Below, piece after piece: positions 9,401-17,713 of a stretch of 64,000 nucleotides of DNA. The notes beneath the pieces are model-generated. The model saw nothing but the letters and a program-made list of their open reading frames with translations. It was not told the origin of the DNA and did not search any database. The DNA is taken from contig NZ_AP025465.1 in the NCBI RefSeq assembly GCF_024347355.1, positions 1,860,001 to 1,924,000 of the forward strand, written 5' to 3'. Origin of the DNA: Vibrio chagasii (GTDB lineage: Bacteria > Pseudomonadota > Gammaproteobacteria > Enterobacterales > Vibrionaceae). The stretch's first letter is position 1; every line of letters begins with the position of its first letter. The position numbers and the translations under genes were made by a program.

Positions 9401-11998
9401 TTATTCAGGAGCGACTGTCCAAGCGTTGTAACCTTTCTTCGTCTCAGTGAAATCAAGATTTGGTCGGCCCATTCCCGCTTCACACTTCGTTTCATTCGCT
9501 GGCAAAGAGAAGAATGCATTGTGTGGGTTAAACTCTGGGAAGAAACGATACACCTGATCGAAAGCCACTGGCATAGACATTAAACGGTTATCGACCATTC
9601 GAGTTGTGCCCGCGCGAACCAGTTCCCAACGCTCATTCCAGTTAACACGAACATACGCGTCGTAATCTGAGTTGTTGGTCGCCGTCAGCTGGATACGGCT
9701 CCAGTAATTCAGGAATGAACCACCCGTTTGACATCTCATAGTTAAATCTACCGGCACAGTTTGTGGTCGGTTCGCTTCATTTTGAATACCGAAACGAGAA
9801 ACAAACATGTGCTGGTTCATTGAACCCTTGTCACCATTTCTCGAGAAAACAATCAAATCGCCCCATTGACTACCACCAGCACCACCGGCACTGCGGTCAA
9901 AGACACGGCCATTCCACAATGAAAAAATCGTCATCTCTGCAGTATTGCCTGAAGCAAGAATCGATTCTTCTAGGTGAAAATCAGATTGTGCTTTAAAAGA
10001 GAACAGTTGAGACACACCAGCGTCTACATTACATCCTTGGCTAACCACATTGTAACTACTGTAACCGTTCACCGTTAAACACTGTGTATCATCGCTCGCT
10101 GGGCGAACTTGGAATACATTCGTCGGGTGTGTGATGGTACCTGGCGCCGCTGGTACAAATTTAAACAGCACATTAGGGTCGGTATTTTCATTTACCGCTT
10201 GTGATGTGTCACAATCTTGGAAAGCAAACTTACCGCCAACATTGGTCAAACACCGTACGTTACCATTGCTATCGAAGTTAACAATACGCTTACCTCGGTC
10301 ACCAATCGCAATATTGAAGCGTTTTGACTTCACCTTATCAACACCGTGTACTCGGTAATGCGCGACAAGATCCAGTGGGAGTACAACGTTTGCAAAACGT
10401 GGGAAGTACTGGTCGTACTGACTGCCTAAGTTTGCAATTGCGTCTGTAATACCATCGTTAAGAGAAGCAACATCTAAGTAGAATTGACCATCTTCAGAGA
10501 ACTCGACAGAGTTCGCTAAGATAGTGCCATTGATTGCCTTCTCTACCAGTTTCAAACCTTCTTCTACTAGGCTTGGTAGCTCAGGAGCGTATACCTTCAC
10601 AAACTCAACCAGCGGATACTCTGCCGACCAAGTAACACTTTCCAAACCTGAAATGGCACTGTGATCTAGTGTATCAAGTGAAACTTGAATACCAGTATTA
10701 CGCGCTTCACGGCTGCCATTTCGGTTACCTTTGTTTGTCACCTTAGTAACGGCACCGTTAATGTATGCGTTGTCGTAAACCACATCGTTCGTTGCATCAG
10801 CATCGGCAAGCACAATTTGGCTGGCATCAGTGTTGTACGTCACAACCGTAGAAACGTTGTTCCAAGTAAACGTCTGTTTGCCTGTGGTTTGAAGATCGAA
10901 CGCGACGTCGTTTGTTACGTGGCCACCTTGTAACGTTTTAGTTTGGGTGCCCGCTTGGATGCTTTGTCGATTGTCATCATCTTGCCATACATTAAGACCC
11001 GTCAGTTTTACACCGCTACCGTTTGCAATAAAGTCACACGACTCCGGGGTGTTTTGTGTCAACACACAGGTACTGTCTGGGTTGTTAGAATCGACAATAC
11101 GCATTGGCGATGCACTCAAGTAAGCGCCTTGACCTGTCATTGTGGTGCGGCCTTGCGGATCGACAAAAGAAACCGGTGTGTCATTGTCGTTCAGCTTATA
11201 ACCCAGCGATACACTGTAGAACGCCGCTGAATCCCAACCTTGTGAAGGGATAACCTGACCCGTAATGGTGTTGTGACCATTTGTGATATTGCTAGCTTGG
11301 CCTGATAGCGTTACCCACTCTGTTGTGGTGTTATCTTCGCCAGTACCGACCGTTTTTTCTAGTAGCACTCGAATAGGTTGGTTAGCAAAACTGTTTGTGC
11401 TGCCGTTAACTAAATCAAAGTCTAACGTTACATCGATTGGCGTTTGAGTCGCTAGCCACATTTTGCCGTCTCGGGTCAGGTTTTCACCTTTTGCTGGCAC
11501 AAATGTCGCGGATGCATTTTCAATTTCAGGCGCATCAGGGATCAAATCGTCCATGATGAGGTCACCACCCCACATTCTTCGTACGCCATCGGCCACCCAC
11601 AGTTCTATCTGAACACCGGTGCTGTGGTAACCAGACTCAGGAAGCAAACAAGACCACTGGCTGTTGCCTAAGCTCGAACAAGTGGAATTACGCCCATCAG
11701 AGCCATGAATCACCACCTTAAATGGGGCTTGCTCTTGGTACCACTCCCCCTGCGGGAACGATACCGGCGTGGTGATCAATACCTTTTGATTTGGCTCTAG
11801 AGTAAGCCCTTCCGGTTTAAAATTAGCCACACAATATGGACTGGCACCATGTGGGTTGAAATCTAAACACTTCAGGTGAGGGTCAATATTGTCCGCGCCA
11901 TATTCGTTAGCAATGTTCTGAGAGTGTTGAGCAGCATGGGCTACTGAAATGCTGGCTAAGCTGGTTAGCAGCGCCGCATAAATAGGAGAAAATTTCAT
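9401..11998 (-). CDS. Large exported protein with ricin-like region, inverse-autotransporter cluster
   Basis: This 865-residue protein has a clear signal peptide (MKFSPIYAALLTSLASISVAHA), so I start it at 11998 rather than 12058. Residues about 23-160 form a cysteine-containing domain that is repeated in the neighbouring 229-aa protein. A middle part of beta-rich sequence follows. At about 590-710, two repeats of the type CLTNVGGKFAFQDCD and CLTVNGYSSYNVVSQGC resemble a ricin-type beta-trefoil lectin domain, as in CdtA-like toxin subunits. The C-terminal 150 residues are aromatic-rich. No membrane segment or enzyme motif was seen. It is last in a minus-strand cluster headed by an inverse autotransporter, so it may be a surface-delivered or secreted partner. 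The function is not recognised; the lectin assignment is tentative. Confidence 0.75.
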   Translation of the reverse strand: MKFSPIYAALLTSLASISVAHAAQHSQNIANEYGADNIDPHLKCLDFNPHGASPYCVANFKPEGLTLEPNQKVLITTPVSFPQGEWYQEQAPFKVVIHGSDGRNSTCSSLGNSQWSCLLPESGYHSTGVQIELWVADGVRRMWGGDLIMDDLIPDAPEIENASATFVPAKGENLTRDGKMWLATQTPIDVTLDFDLVNGSTNSFANQPIRVLLEKTVGTGEDNTTTEWVTLSGQASNITNGHNTITGQVIPSQGWDSAAFYSVSLGYKLNDNDTPVSFVDPQGRTTMTGQGAYLSASPMRIVDSNNPDSTCVLTQNTPESCDFIANGSGVKLTGLNVWQDDDNRQSIQAGTQTKTLQGGHVTNDVAFDLQTTGKQTFTWNNVSTVVTYNTDASQIVLADADATNDVVYDNAYINGAVTKVTNKGNRNGSREARNTGIQVSLDTLDHSAISGLESVTWSAEYPLVEFVKVYAPELPSLVEEGLKLVEKAINGTILANSVEFSEDGQFYLDVASLNDGITDAIANLGSQYDQYFPRFANVVLPLDLVAHYRVHGVDKVKSKRFNIAIGDRGKRIVNFDSNGNVRCLTNVGGKFAFQDCDTSQAVNENTDPNVLFKFVPAAPGTITHPTNVFQVRPASDDTQCLTVNGYSSYNVVSQGCNVDAGVSQLFSFKAQSDFHLEESILASGNTAEMTIFSLWNGRVFDRSAGGAGGSQWGDLIVFSRNGDKGSMNQHMFVSRFGIQNEANRPQTVPVDLTMRCQTGGSFLNYWSRIQLTATNNSDYDAYVRVNWNERWELVRAGTTRMVDNRLMSMPVAFDQVYRFFPEFNPHNAFFSLPANETKCEAGMGRPNLDFTETKKGYNAWTVAPE

Positions 11999-11999
11999 T

Positions 12000-12314
12000 A
12001 AGATTTCAGTCTCTTTGATTGAAAATAACAATATGTAAATGGAGATAAAGGCCTTCAAAACCTCAACCGCTTCGAGCTCATTGGCAACAAGTGCAATCGA
12101 ATATGCTCATCCAGATGGCATTGTTGGAAGTCACAGCCAGCAGCAAGCAACGTTTAAAGACCCGCCAAGCTTGTGCTCGATTTGGCGTGAAATACAGTGA
12201 ATTACCGTTAGTTTAGGTTTTATGAGCTTTTTTTAGAGGCTGTTAATTCAATGAGTTAGCTAATTAAGCCCGCTTCATAGAAAGCGGGCGCACTCAGTGA
12301 AAGAATCGCCAGTG
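12000..12314. other. Spacer between the two paralogous exported genes
   Basis: It holds a GC-rich hairpin just past the 229-aa gene and otherwise no supported gene. Short open frames here lack ribosome binding sites. It may be debris left by the duplication that produced the 229-aa gene. Confidence 0.4.
12268..12289 (-). terminator. Hairpin after the 229-aa gene
   Basis: A perfect 8-bp stem GCCCGCTT/AAGCGGGC with a 6-nt loop. On the minus strand it is followed by TTAATT only, so it is a weak terminator or an mRNA-stabilising hairpin. Confidence 0.5.
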
Positions 12315-13004
12315 TTATGGCTTAAGAAGCGCGGGCACCTTGTCACTTTGCAAGGCGCAGGTGTGTAAAATGTCGAGAATCAGAGCATTTTCATCGATGG
12401 TGTCTTGGTAAGGGATAGTCGGTAGCCCTTCCAGCGCTAAGTGCAGCTTTTCTGCGGTATAGCGGTAGCTATCAAACCCCTGATGTTTCCATAATTCAAT
12501 CGAGGCAATTGCACGGTCAATACACGCCTCCATCGGTACCGGCTCCACTAAATCATCGACGGTCAGTTCGCCTCCCCACATTCTGCGCACGCCATCGGCC
12601 ACCCACATCTCAACTTGCATACCCGTACTGTGGAAACCAGACTCAGGAAGCAAACAAGACCACTGGTTGCTGCCTAAGCTCGAACAAGTGGAATTGTGAT
12701 TATCAGAACTTCGAATCACCACCTTAGATGGCGCTTGCTCTGGGTACCACTCCCCCTGCGGGAACGATACCGGCGTGGTGATCAAGACTCTTTGATTAGG
12801 CTCTAGAGTAAGCCCTTTCGGTTTAAAATTAGCCACACAGTATGGACTGGCACCAACAGGGTTGAGATCTAAACACTTCAGGTGAGGGTCAATATTGTCC
12901 GCGCCATATTCGTTAGCAATGTTCTGAGAGTGTTGAGCAGCATTAGCTGCTGAAATGCTGGCTAAGCTGGTGAGCAATGCCGCGTAAATAGGAGAAAATT
13001 TCAT
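12315..13004 (-). CDS. Short exported paralogue sharing the N-terminal domain of the 865-aa protein
   Basis: This 229-residue protein begins with almost the same signal peptide and N-terminal domain (about 155 residues) as the 865-aa protein. The shared segments include IANEYGADNIDPHLKCLD, VLITTPVSFPQGEWY and VADGVRRMWGG. It then switches to an unrelated helical tail of about 75 residues (RAIASIELWKHQGFDSYRY, and a CALQSDKVPALLKP end). The start at 13004 is set by the signal peptide; the frame stays open to 13160 but without a convincing initiation site. It looks like a partial duplication in which the long beta-rich body was replaced by a short tail. Whether it is a working short partner or a decayed copy is open. 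The intact frame and conserved cysteines favour a working gene. Confidence 0.7.
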   Translation of the reverse strand: MKFSPIYAALLTSLASISAANAAQHSQNIANEYGADNIDPHLKCLDLNPVGASPYCVANFKPKGLTLEPNQRVLITTPVSFPQGEWYPEQAPSKVVIRSSDNHNSTCSSLGSNQWSCLLPESGFHSTGMQVEMWVADGVRRMWGGELTVDDLVEPVPMEACIDRAIASIELWKHQGFDSYRYTAEKLHLALEGLPTIPYQDTIDENALILDILHTCALQSDKVPALLKP

Positions 13005-13289
13005 GGTTGTTGGTCTCTTGGTGATTAAATAAAAAGGTAAAATGGTTAAAAGGCACAAGTCGGCCTGCTCTAGAGGCTGAAGAAACGGGTGCATTGCACA
13101 GTGAACGAATACAAACTGCGTAAATGGAATATAACGGCGAGAACAAGCCTGCCATCCCACACTAGATTGATATCTACAGCTGATTGCATCAAAACGGTTG
13201 ATTAACAGTCACTGAAGGCAAGCAGCTATTTGCCCTCAGTGCTCGCAACCTTAAATGCATGACTAACTGAATGAGTCATATCGAGATGG

Positions 13290-14216
13290 TTAGCGGTCAA
13301 ACTGCTGGCAATTGACCATACTTTTTCTTCTGTCTTGGTCACTGCCCGCCATCGTAAATTGGAATTGAAGGTGACTGATGGTGATTTCAGGGTTTGCCTC
13401 GGGATAAGGCAAAGCCAAGTTGCTGTCTGTCGTTTGATATATCACTAGCCCAAAACTAGGGGGAATCGGTTGCTTGGTCAGCGTAATCGGTATCGGGTTA
13501 TTGCCATCGTATGAGAAATTGACAACCAGCGTTTCGGGGAGCTTTTTGTCTTGAAACTTTGGAGTCGATGGGCTGAAGTTGACTGGTGGCTCACTTGCCA
13601 ATTCAGTAATTTCCGTCACGCCCGGCAAAAAATCGAACGCCAGCGTTGGAAAGCTCAATCGATAGCGCCTGCTTCCAGACGGATTTGAAACAATATTGCC
13701 AAACGCAACTTGCATATGATCGACGGTTTGCGCTTCATAGCAAATCCCTTTGGTACCATCTGGTGGGTACTTAAGTGCCACGGGTAATGGTTCACTTTCA
13801 AAAGTGCGCGTTGCTTCTGGGTAGCCCTTGTCAACCTTGCCGCTGTATGTCACGGTCAGAGGCTTAAAGCCCACGCCTTTATTAAACACCTTATCAATGT
13901 CCGATGGGTTGATGGTCAGGGTTGGCGAATTCGCAAAGCACTCTCCCTTGTCATTACACCACTGGTAGGTTTTTGAATCGGCAATGACCTCATCGCCATC
14001 GGGATCGAGATCTTGAATAGGACGAACGGAAATAGGGCCAGTGCCTATGGTGTTGTTCTCACTCGGTGCGACATTCCATTCAGGCATATCAGTTGGGTAA
14101 CCGTGGCCTGAAATGGCTGGCGTGTGGTTAGAGCAAACTTGGTTTTCAGGGCATTCTGCCATCGCTGACCAAGAACAGCATAAAGCCAAAATAGTGATGA
14201 TGGATTGACGTATCAT
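13290..14216 (-). CDS. Exported Ig-like-fold protein, inverse-autotransporter cluster
   Basis: This 308-residue protein has a signal peptide (cleavage likely after SWSAMA). It lacks recognisable enzyme motifs and is rich in beta-prone segments, prolines and six or so cysteines. The segment about 50-155 (ISVRPIQDLDPDGDE, YQWCNDKGEC, GYPEATRTF) can be aligned by eye with the 243-aa protein upstream (IEVKFDAPTLEDQDDD, YWLEDASG, YGYPSTT), suggesting a shared Ig-like domain. AGGGG precedes the ATG. It lies 73 bp after the 243-aa gene, with a strong hairpin between. By analogy to ZirS/ZirU, it could be secreted through or bound to the inverse autotransporter. This is inference. Confidence 0.75.
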   Translation of the reverse strand: MIRQSIITILALCCSWSAMAECPENQVCSNHTPAISGHGYPTDMPEWNVAPSENNTIGTGPISVRPIQDLDPDGDEVIADSKTYQWCNDKGECFANSPTLTINPSDIDKVFNKGVGFKPLTVTYSGKVDKGYPEATRTFESEPLPVALKYPPDGTKGICYEAQTVDHMQVAFGNIVSNPSGSRRYRLSFPTLAFDFLPGVTEITELASEPPVNFSPSTPKFQDKKLPETLVVNFSYDGNNPIPITLTKQPIPPSFGLVIYQTTDSNLALPYPEANPEITISHLQFQFTMAGSDQDRRKSMVNCQQFDR

Positions 14217-14237
14217 GGTTGTACCCCTATCGAGAGA

Positions 14238-14261
14238 AAGCGGGCTGAAAACAGCCCGCTT
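14238..14261 (-). other. Intra-operon hairpin between two exported-protein genes
   Basis: A perfect 10-bp stem AAGCGGGCTG/CAGCCCGCTT with a 4-nt loop and no proper T-run. It shares the AAGCGGGC arm with the hairpin at 12268. It may set mRNA stability, leaving more of the upstream messages than of the downstream ones. Confidence 0.55.
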
Positions 14262-14289
14262 GGTTAGTGGTTAAAGCAATCTCAAAGGA

Positions 14290-15021
14290 TTAACGTAGTG
14301 AAGCACGCGTAATTGGTGCTTCGTTCATAGACGCAGTGATCGTGTAACCTTGTGCCTCTTTCGGTAGAACAAATGTTAGGTCATCACCAGCATCAACCAG
14401 CGCTGCTTGAAGCGCCGCTTCAGCATCGCCTTGCGGGTAAAGGCCAGCTGTGTCTGTTGCGTTTGGTGTCAGTGTGAACGTCACATCTGCTTTAGCCAGG
14501 TCAACAACCGCACCGTCATCCGCGTGTACCGTCAGAGTTTGACCCACTTCAGCTGTACCGCTGATGGTAAGAGCCGTCTTCGCGCCAACCGTAAAATTGT
14601 TCGAAGTCATTTCATTAGACACAAGCGTTGTTGATGGGTAGCCGTATTGAGTATGAACTTGCCACACTAGGTTTAATTGTTTGTTTTTTAACTCAGTGAA
14701 GTTTGAAAATGTAATGACACCGTCGTCCAGTTCGCTGATATCCGCTTCATCTACTTTTGCGTATTTGGTGCCACTCGCATCTTCTAGCCAGTACGTCACC
14801 TTGGTGATGGCATCATCGTCTTGGTCTTCAAGAGTCGGTGCATCAAACTTAACTTCGATAGGTGCTGGTGCCCATAGAATATCTGGCGTATTTACTACAG
14901 GAGCCGTTACTGTTGGCTGGTGACCCAGTACAGGTGCAGTCGCAACACTTTCGATAGCCCAAGCTGCTGTTGCTGTAAAACCACCCATAAGTAGGCCGAT
15001 AGTGATCATTGATTTTTTCAT
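14290..15021 (-). CDS. Exported Ig-like protein (ZirS/ZirU-like position)
   Basis: This 243-residue protein has a signal peptide (MKKSMITIGLLMGGFTATAAWA) after the ATG at 15021, which has GGAAAG just upstream. The in-frame ATG at 15051 would mask the signal. The mature protein is acidic, lacks cysteine and appears to hold two beta-sandwich domains (about 25-130 and 135-230; NFTVGAKTALTISGTAEVGQTLTV is a typical Ig/cadherin-like strand pattern, split here across the domain border). It starts 50 bp after the inverse autotransporter gene and is probably co-transcribed with it. The closest known arrangement is zirT with its exoprotein genes in Salmonella. The assignment rests on order and fold pattern, not on detected homology. 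Confidence 0.75.
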   Translation of the reverse strand: MKKSMITIGLLMGGFTATAAWAIESVATAPVLGHQPTVTAPVVNTPDILWAPAPIEVKFDAPTLEDQDDDAITKVTYWLEDASGTKYAKVDEADISELDDGVITFSNFTELKNKQLNLVWQVHTQYGYPSTTLVSNEMTSNNFTVGAKTALTISGTAEVGQTLTVHADDGAVVDLAKADVTFTLTPNATDTAGLYPQGDAEAALQAALVDAGDDLTFVLPKEAQGYTITASMNEAPITRASLR

Positions 15022-15071
15022 TGTCTTTCCTTTGTGAACGAAAACGTTCATGTTTTATTGTTAGTTATGAA

Positions 15072-17318
15072 TTACTTGTTGTTTGTCGCCGACTTTGAAT
15101 CCGACGTTTTTTTCTTTGTCACTTGGACTTTGAACTGGAACCCTTGGTCTTCGCCTTTCAACACATACTTTTGCTGATTGGCGTTCGCCACCTTGGTGAA
15201 TTCGTTTTGAGTATCATGCTCTCTTCGGAACCATTGGAACGAGTATTGAGAAAGGTCTAAGACCGCCGCTTCATCTTCGAACACATAAGCCGTGATGGCT
15301 TCTGTCGTAAATAGGTCTTCATTCAGATGATGCCCTTCATGAAACAGGTCGACACGATAGACACTGCCCTTTAACCACTCGATATTGCCTTGCTTTGCGT
15401 CTTGTTCGTTCTGGTCGTAAATTGCTGTTACCGTAACGGATTGCGCCACATGACTCAGTAAAACCAGCTCAGCAATGCCTTCTTCATTGGTGACGGTTTG
15501 GTAAACGAAGTTCGCTTGGTTCGGCTCCAGCTCTAACGTCTCCCCATTCAACGTCAAAGATGTTAAGTCTTCTGCGGTGATTTGATAGGTCACCGGGATA
15601 TCGGCAACGGCTTTGCTCAATAAGGCACTCGCAACGATGCTTTCACCCGCGGTCGCGGTTTCTGGTTCAAACGAAATTGACTCAAGAAACTTACTGTCAG
15701 TGACCGTAATCGACATGGTGTTAGACTCTTTCACTTGGCCGCTTTTGAGTTTGTATCTCACCTTAAGCGACAGTGTATTGTTTCCGTCATAGCGGTAGCT
15801 TGGCGCGGTAAATAAAGGTACCGAAGCACTCTGACTGTTCAGATACGGATTAGCAGTACCTAACCAGGTGTAAGAGACGATGTCAGGTCCCCCTTTCACC
15901 TCCATCCACTCCGCTAATGACTGCTGAGAGTTTTCTGCAACCACCACAGATTCAGGCAGACGAATACTGATCTCTGCGTATTTCTGTTTGTATTCCAAAA
16001 CAATGTTATGGTCACGTTCAACAAAGTCCGTTAAACGGTCTTGTTTTGGTAATGAGCTTTGGAAAACTTCACGGCGCTCAGGCTCGTAAAAACCGCCAAG
16101 AGACAAGGTATAGTTAACACCAGCTATCCACTGTTCACTTGCCCCTTCCTCGTTTTGGTATCCCAACGAGAACGCCAGCTCTTTGGTCGGTTTAAACTCG
16201 GTGTTTAACTCGAAACGCAACGGGTTTTTGGTCGGGTTACTGCCATCGCGATGTTCTACGTATCGACCAAGGTATTGACCCGCTGTACCACTTAACTTCC
16301 AGCGTGTATCCATCGGCAGATAGCTTTCTAGCGTGAGATCCCAACCCTTCGCAGGTTTTTCAACAAGGCTGTTCATCCCTTCATACTCGTCCGGCGAATC
16401 TTTCCAATTCGACAGAGGAAAGTAGAAGTTGGAGCTCATGTTTCCGTAACCCACCCCGTACTCAACACCTAAGCTCATTCTTCGGTGATAGCGCTGATGG
16501 TCATAATCTATAAAGGTGTTTATCCCGTAGTACTCATCTTCAGCGAGTTGACGATAACCCGTACCAATGTGCGAAAAGTCTCGGCCATGGAAGTCGTCTT
16601 GGTTAAACACCGCACCCGCTTGAATAAACCACAAAGATTTATTGTCGGCTTGCCAAAAAGGGAACAGGCTTTCAACCTGATCAACTTGCCATTTGCTGCC
16701 TTTCGCTAAAGAGACGCCTAAATCAAACTGTGCGCCACCAAAAGCTTCAGATAACCAGTCTTCTGTTTCACTCACACCAGCAGCCACTAAACGAGATGGT
16801 ACTTGCTCTTGGTAGGCGCGAATGTTGCCCTGCTCAGACTGCTGTTGAGCAATGGTCACGAGTTCAGAAGTCATTGGAGCAACATAAGGGTTAGCTTCGT
16901 TAAGCTTACCCTCGTCCAAAGCCAGGTTTGGCAACGAAGTACTATCTAACCCCTTGCGGGTCTGATATTGGTGATCGGTCAATTCAGCAATAAGTGGCTC
17001 TACCGTTTTCCACTCCGCATCACTGTATGGACCACACTGAAGCTCGTCCTTCCCTAGTTCAACCTCACGACAATAGGTGCTCATGCTAGTAATGACATTT
17101 AGCAGCGCTTCATCGACTTGATAAGCTGAAAACGTGACAAAGGTATTTTTCACCGTCGCTTGCTCACTGCTAACTTGCGCATTGTTAGCTTGTACGGTTG
17201 AAGCTACCTCTAGGGGTTTTAATTGGTCGCCCTCTAATGGGTTTGCATAACATGCTAGGCTCACAGCCAAACTACATGGCAGTAAGAACACAGCATTAAT
17301 GGTTCGTGGCTTAAACAT
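15072..17318 (-). CDS. Intimin/invasin-type inverse autotransporter
   Basis: This 748-residue outer membrane protein starts with a signal peptide (cleavage near residue 25), then a helical/coil region with two Cys (83 and 95). The inverse-autotransporter beta-barrel domain spans about 183-410 (FPFWQADNKSLWFIQAGAVF, IGTGYRQ, GINTFIDYDH, GVEYG, GWDLTLESYLP, QYLGRYVEH). The signature linker FVERDHNIVLEYKQ is at 432-445. The passenger (about 446-748) is short: roughly three Ig/Big-like domains, with no C-type lectin tip seen. No LysM domain is visible. In this class the barrel anchors the protein and the C-terminal passenger is exposed. Four exported-protein genes follow on the same strand. An adhesin, or an export partner like ZirT, are the main options. 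Confidence 0.9.
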   Translation of the reverse strand: MFKPRTINAVFLLPCSLAVSLACYANPLEGDQLKPLEVASTVQANNAQVSSEQATVKNTFVTFSAYQVDEALLNVITSMSTYCREVELGKDELQCGPYSDAEWKTVEPLIAELTDHQYQTRKGLDSTSLPNLALDEGKLNEANPYVAPMTSELVTIAQQQSEQGNIRAYQEQVPSRLVAAGVSETEDWLSEAFGGAQFDLGVSLAKGSKWQVDQVESLFPFWQADNKSLWFIQAGAVFNQDDFHGRDFSHIGTGYRQLAEDEYYGINTFIDYDHQRYHRRMSLGVEYGVGYGNMSSNFYFPLSNWKDSPDEYEGMNSLVEKPAKGWDLTLESYLPMDTRWKLSGTAGQYLGRYVEHRDGSNPTKNPLRFELNTEFKPTKELAFSLGYQNEEGASEQWIAGVNYTLSLGGFYEPERREVFQSSLPKQDRLTDFVERDHNIVLEYKQKYAEISIRLPESVVVAENSQQSLAEWMEVKGGPDIVSYTWLGTANPYLNSQSASVPLFTAPSYRYDGNNTLSLKVRYKLKSGQVKESNTMSITVTDSKFLESISFEPETATAGESIVASALLSKAVADIPVTYQITAEDLTSLTLNGETLELEPNQANFVYQTVTNEEGIAELVLLSHVAQSVTVTAIYDQNEQDAKQGNIEWLKGSVYRVDLFHEGHHLNEDLFTTEAITAYVFEDEAAVLDLSQYSFQWFRREHDTQNEFTKVANANQQKYVLKGEDQGFQFKVQVTKKKTSDSKSATNNK

Positions 17319-17606
17319 GACAAAATGGATTCTTCAAAAATTTTTCAGAATCTTAATCAAGAAAGCGTGAATTACCGCGTGATTCACCGTGAAAGATGAA
17401 AAGTACTTAAATTCAACAATTTGGAAGGTGAAGTGATGGCTAAAAGGTGTGTAATTTAGAAATTTTTTAGTTTTTTATTGATGAAATTACCAAGTAAACT
17501 CCTTATTAATATGGGTTACCAATCAATAAATTGTTACTTCAAAAAATGAGATTTTTTTTCATCTTGTTTTTCTGCGAACTTATTGACACATAGTGATATT
17601 GCATAG
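17319..17606. other. Promoter region of the inverse-autotransporter cluster
   Basis: AT-rich, gene-free stretch upstream of the cluster. It includes T-rich tracts typical of H-NS-bound horizontally acquired or surface genes. No clear ribosome binding site or operator was found. Confidence 0.4.
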
Positions 17607-17634
17607 AAAAAGCGCACCAATTGGGTGCGCTTTT
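17607..17634 (-). terminator. Terminator after the HD-GYP sensor gene
   Basis: Stem AGCGCACC/GGTGCGCT flanked by A-run and T-run. On the minus strand it ends with several T residues and lies 80 bp past the stop of the 1056-aa gene. Confidence 0.85.
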
Positions 17635-17713
17635 AAGTCCTGCCAAGTTAAAGGTAAACCGCGTATTTACCTATTTTGCATCGAGTAGCGAAGCACCTTC
17701 TAATTTCGGGGTA

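Noticed and set aside
13005..13160. N-terminal extension of the 229-aa exported protein
   Set aside because: It would place 52 residues in front of a good signal peptide and has no ribosome binding site.
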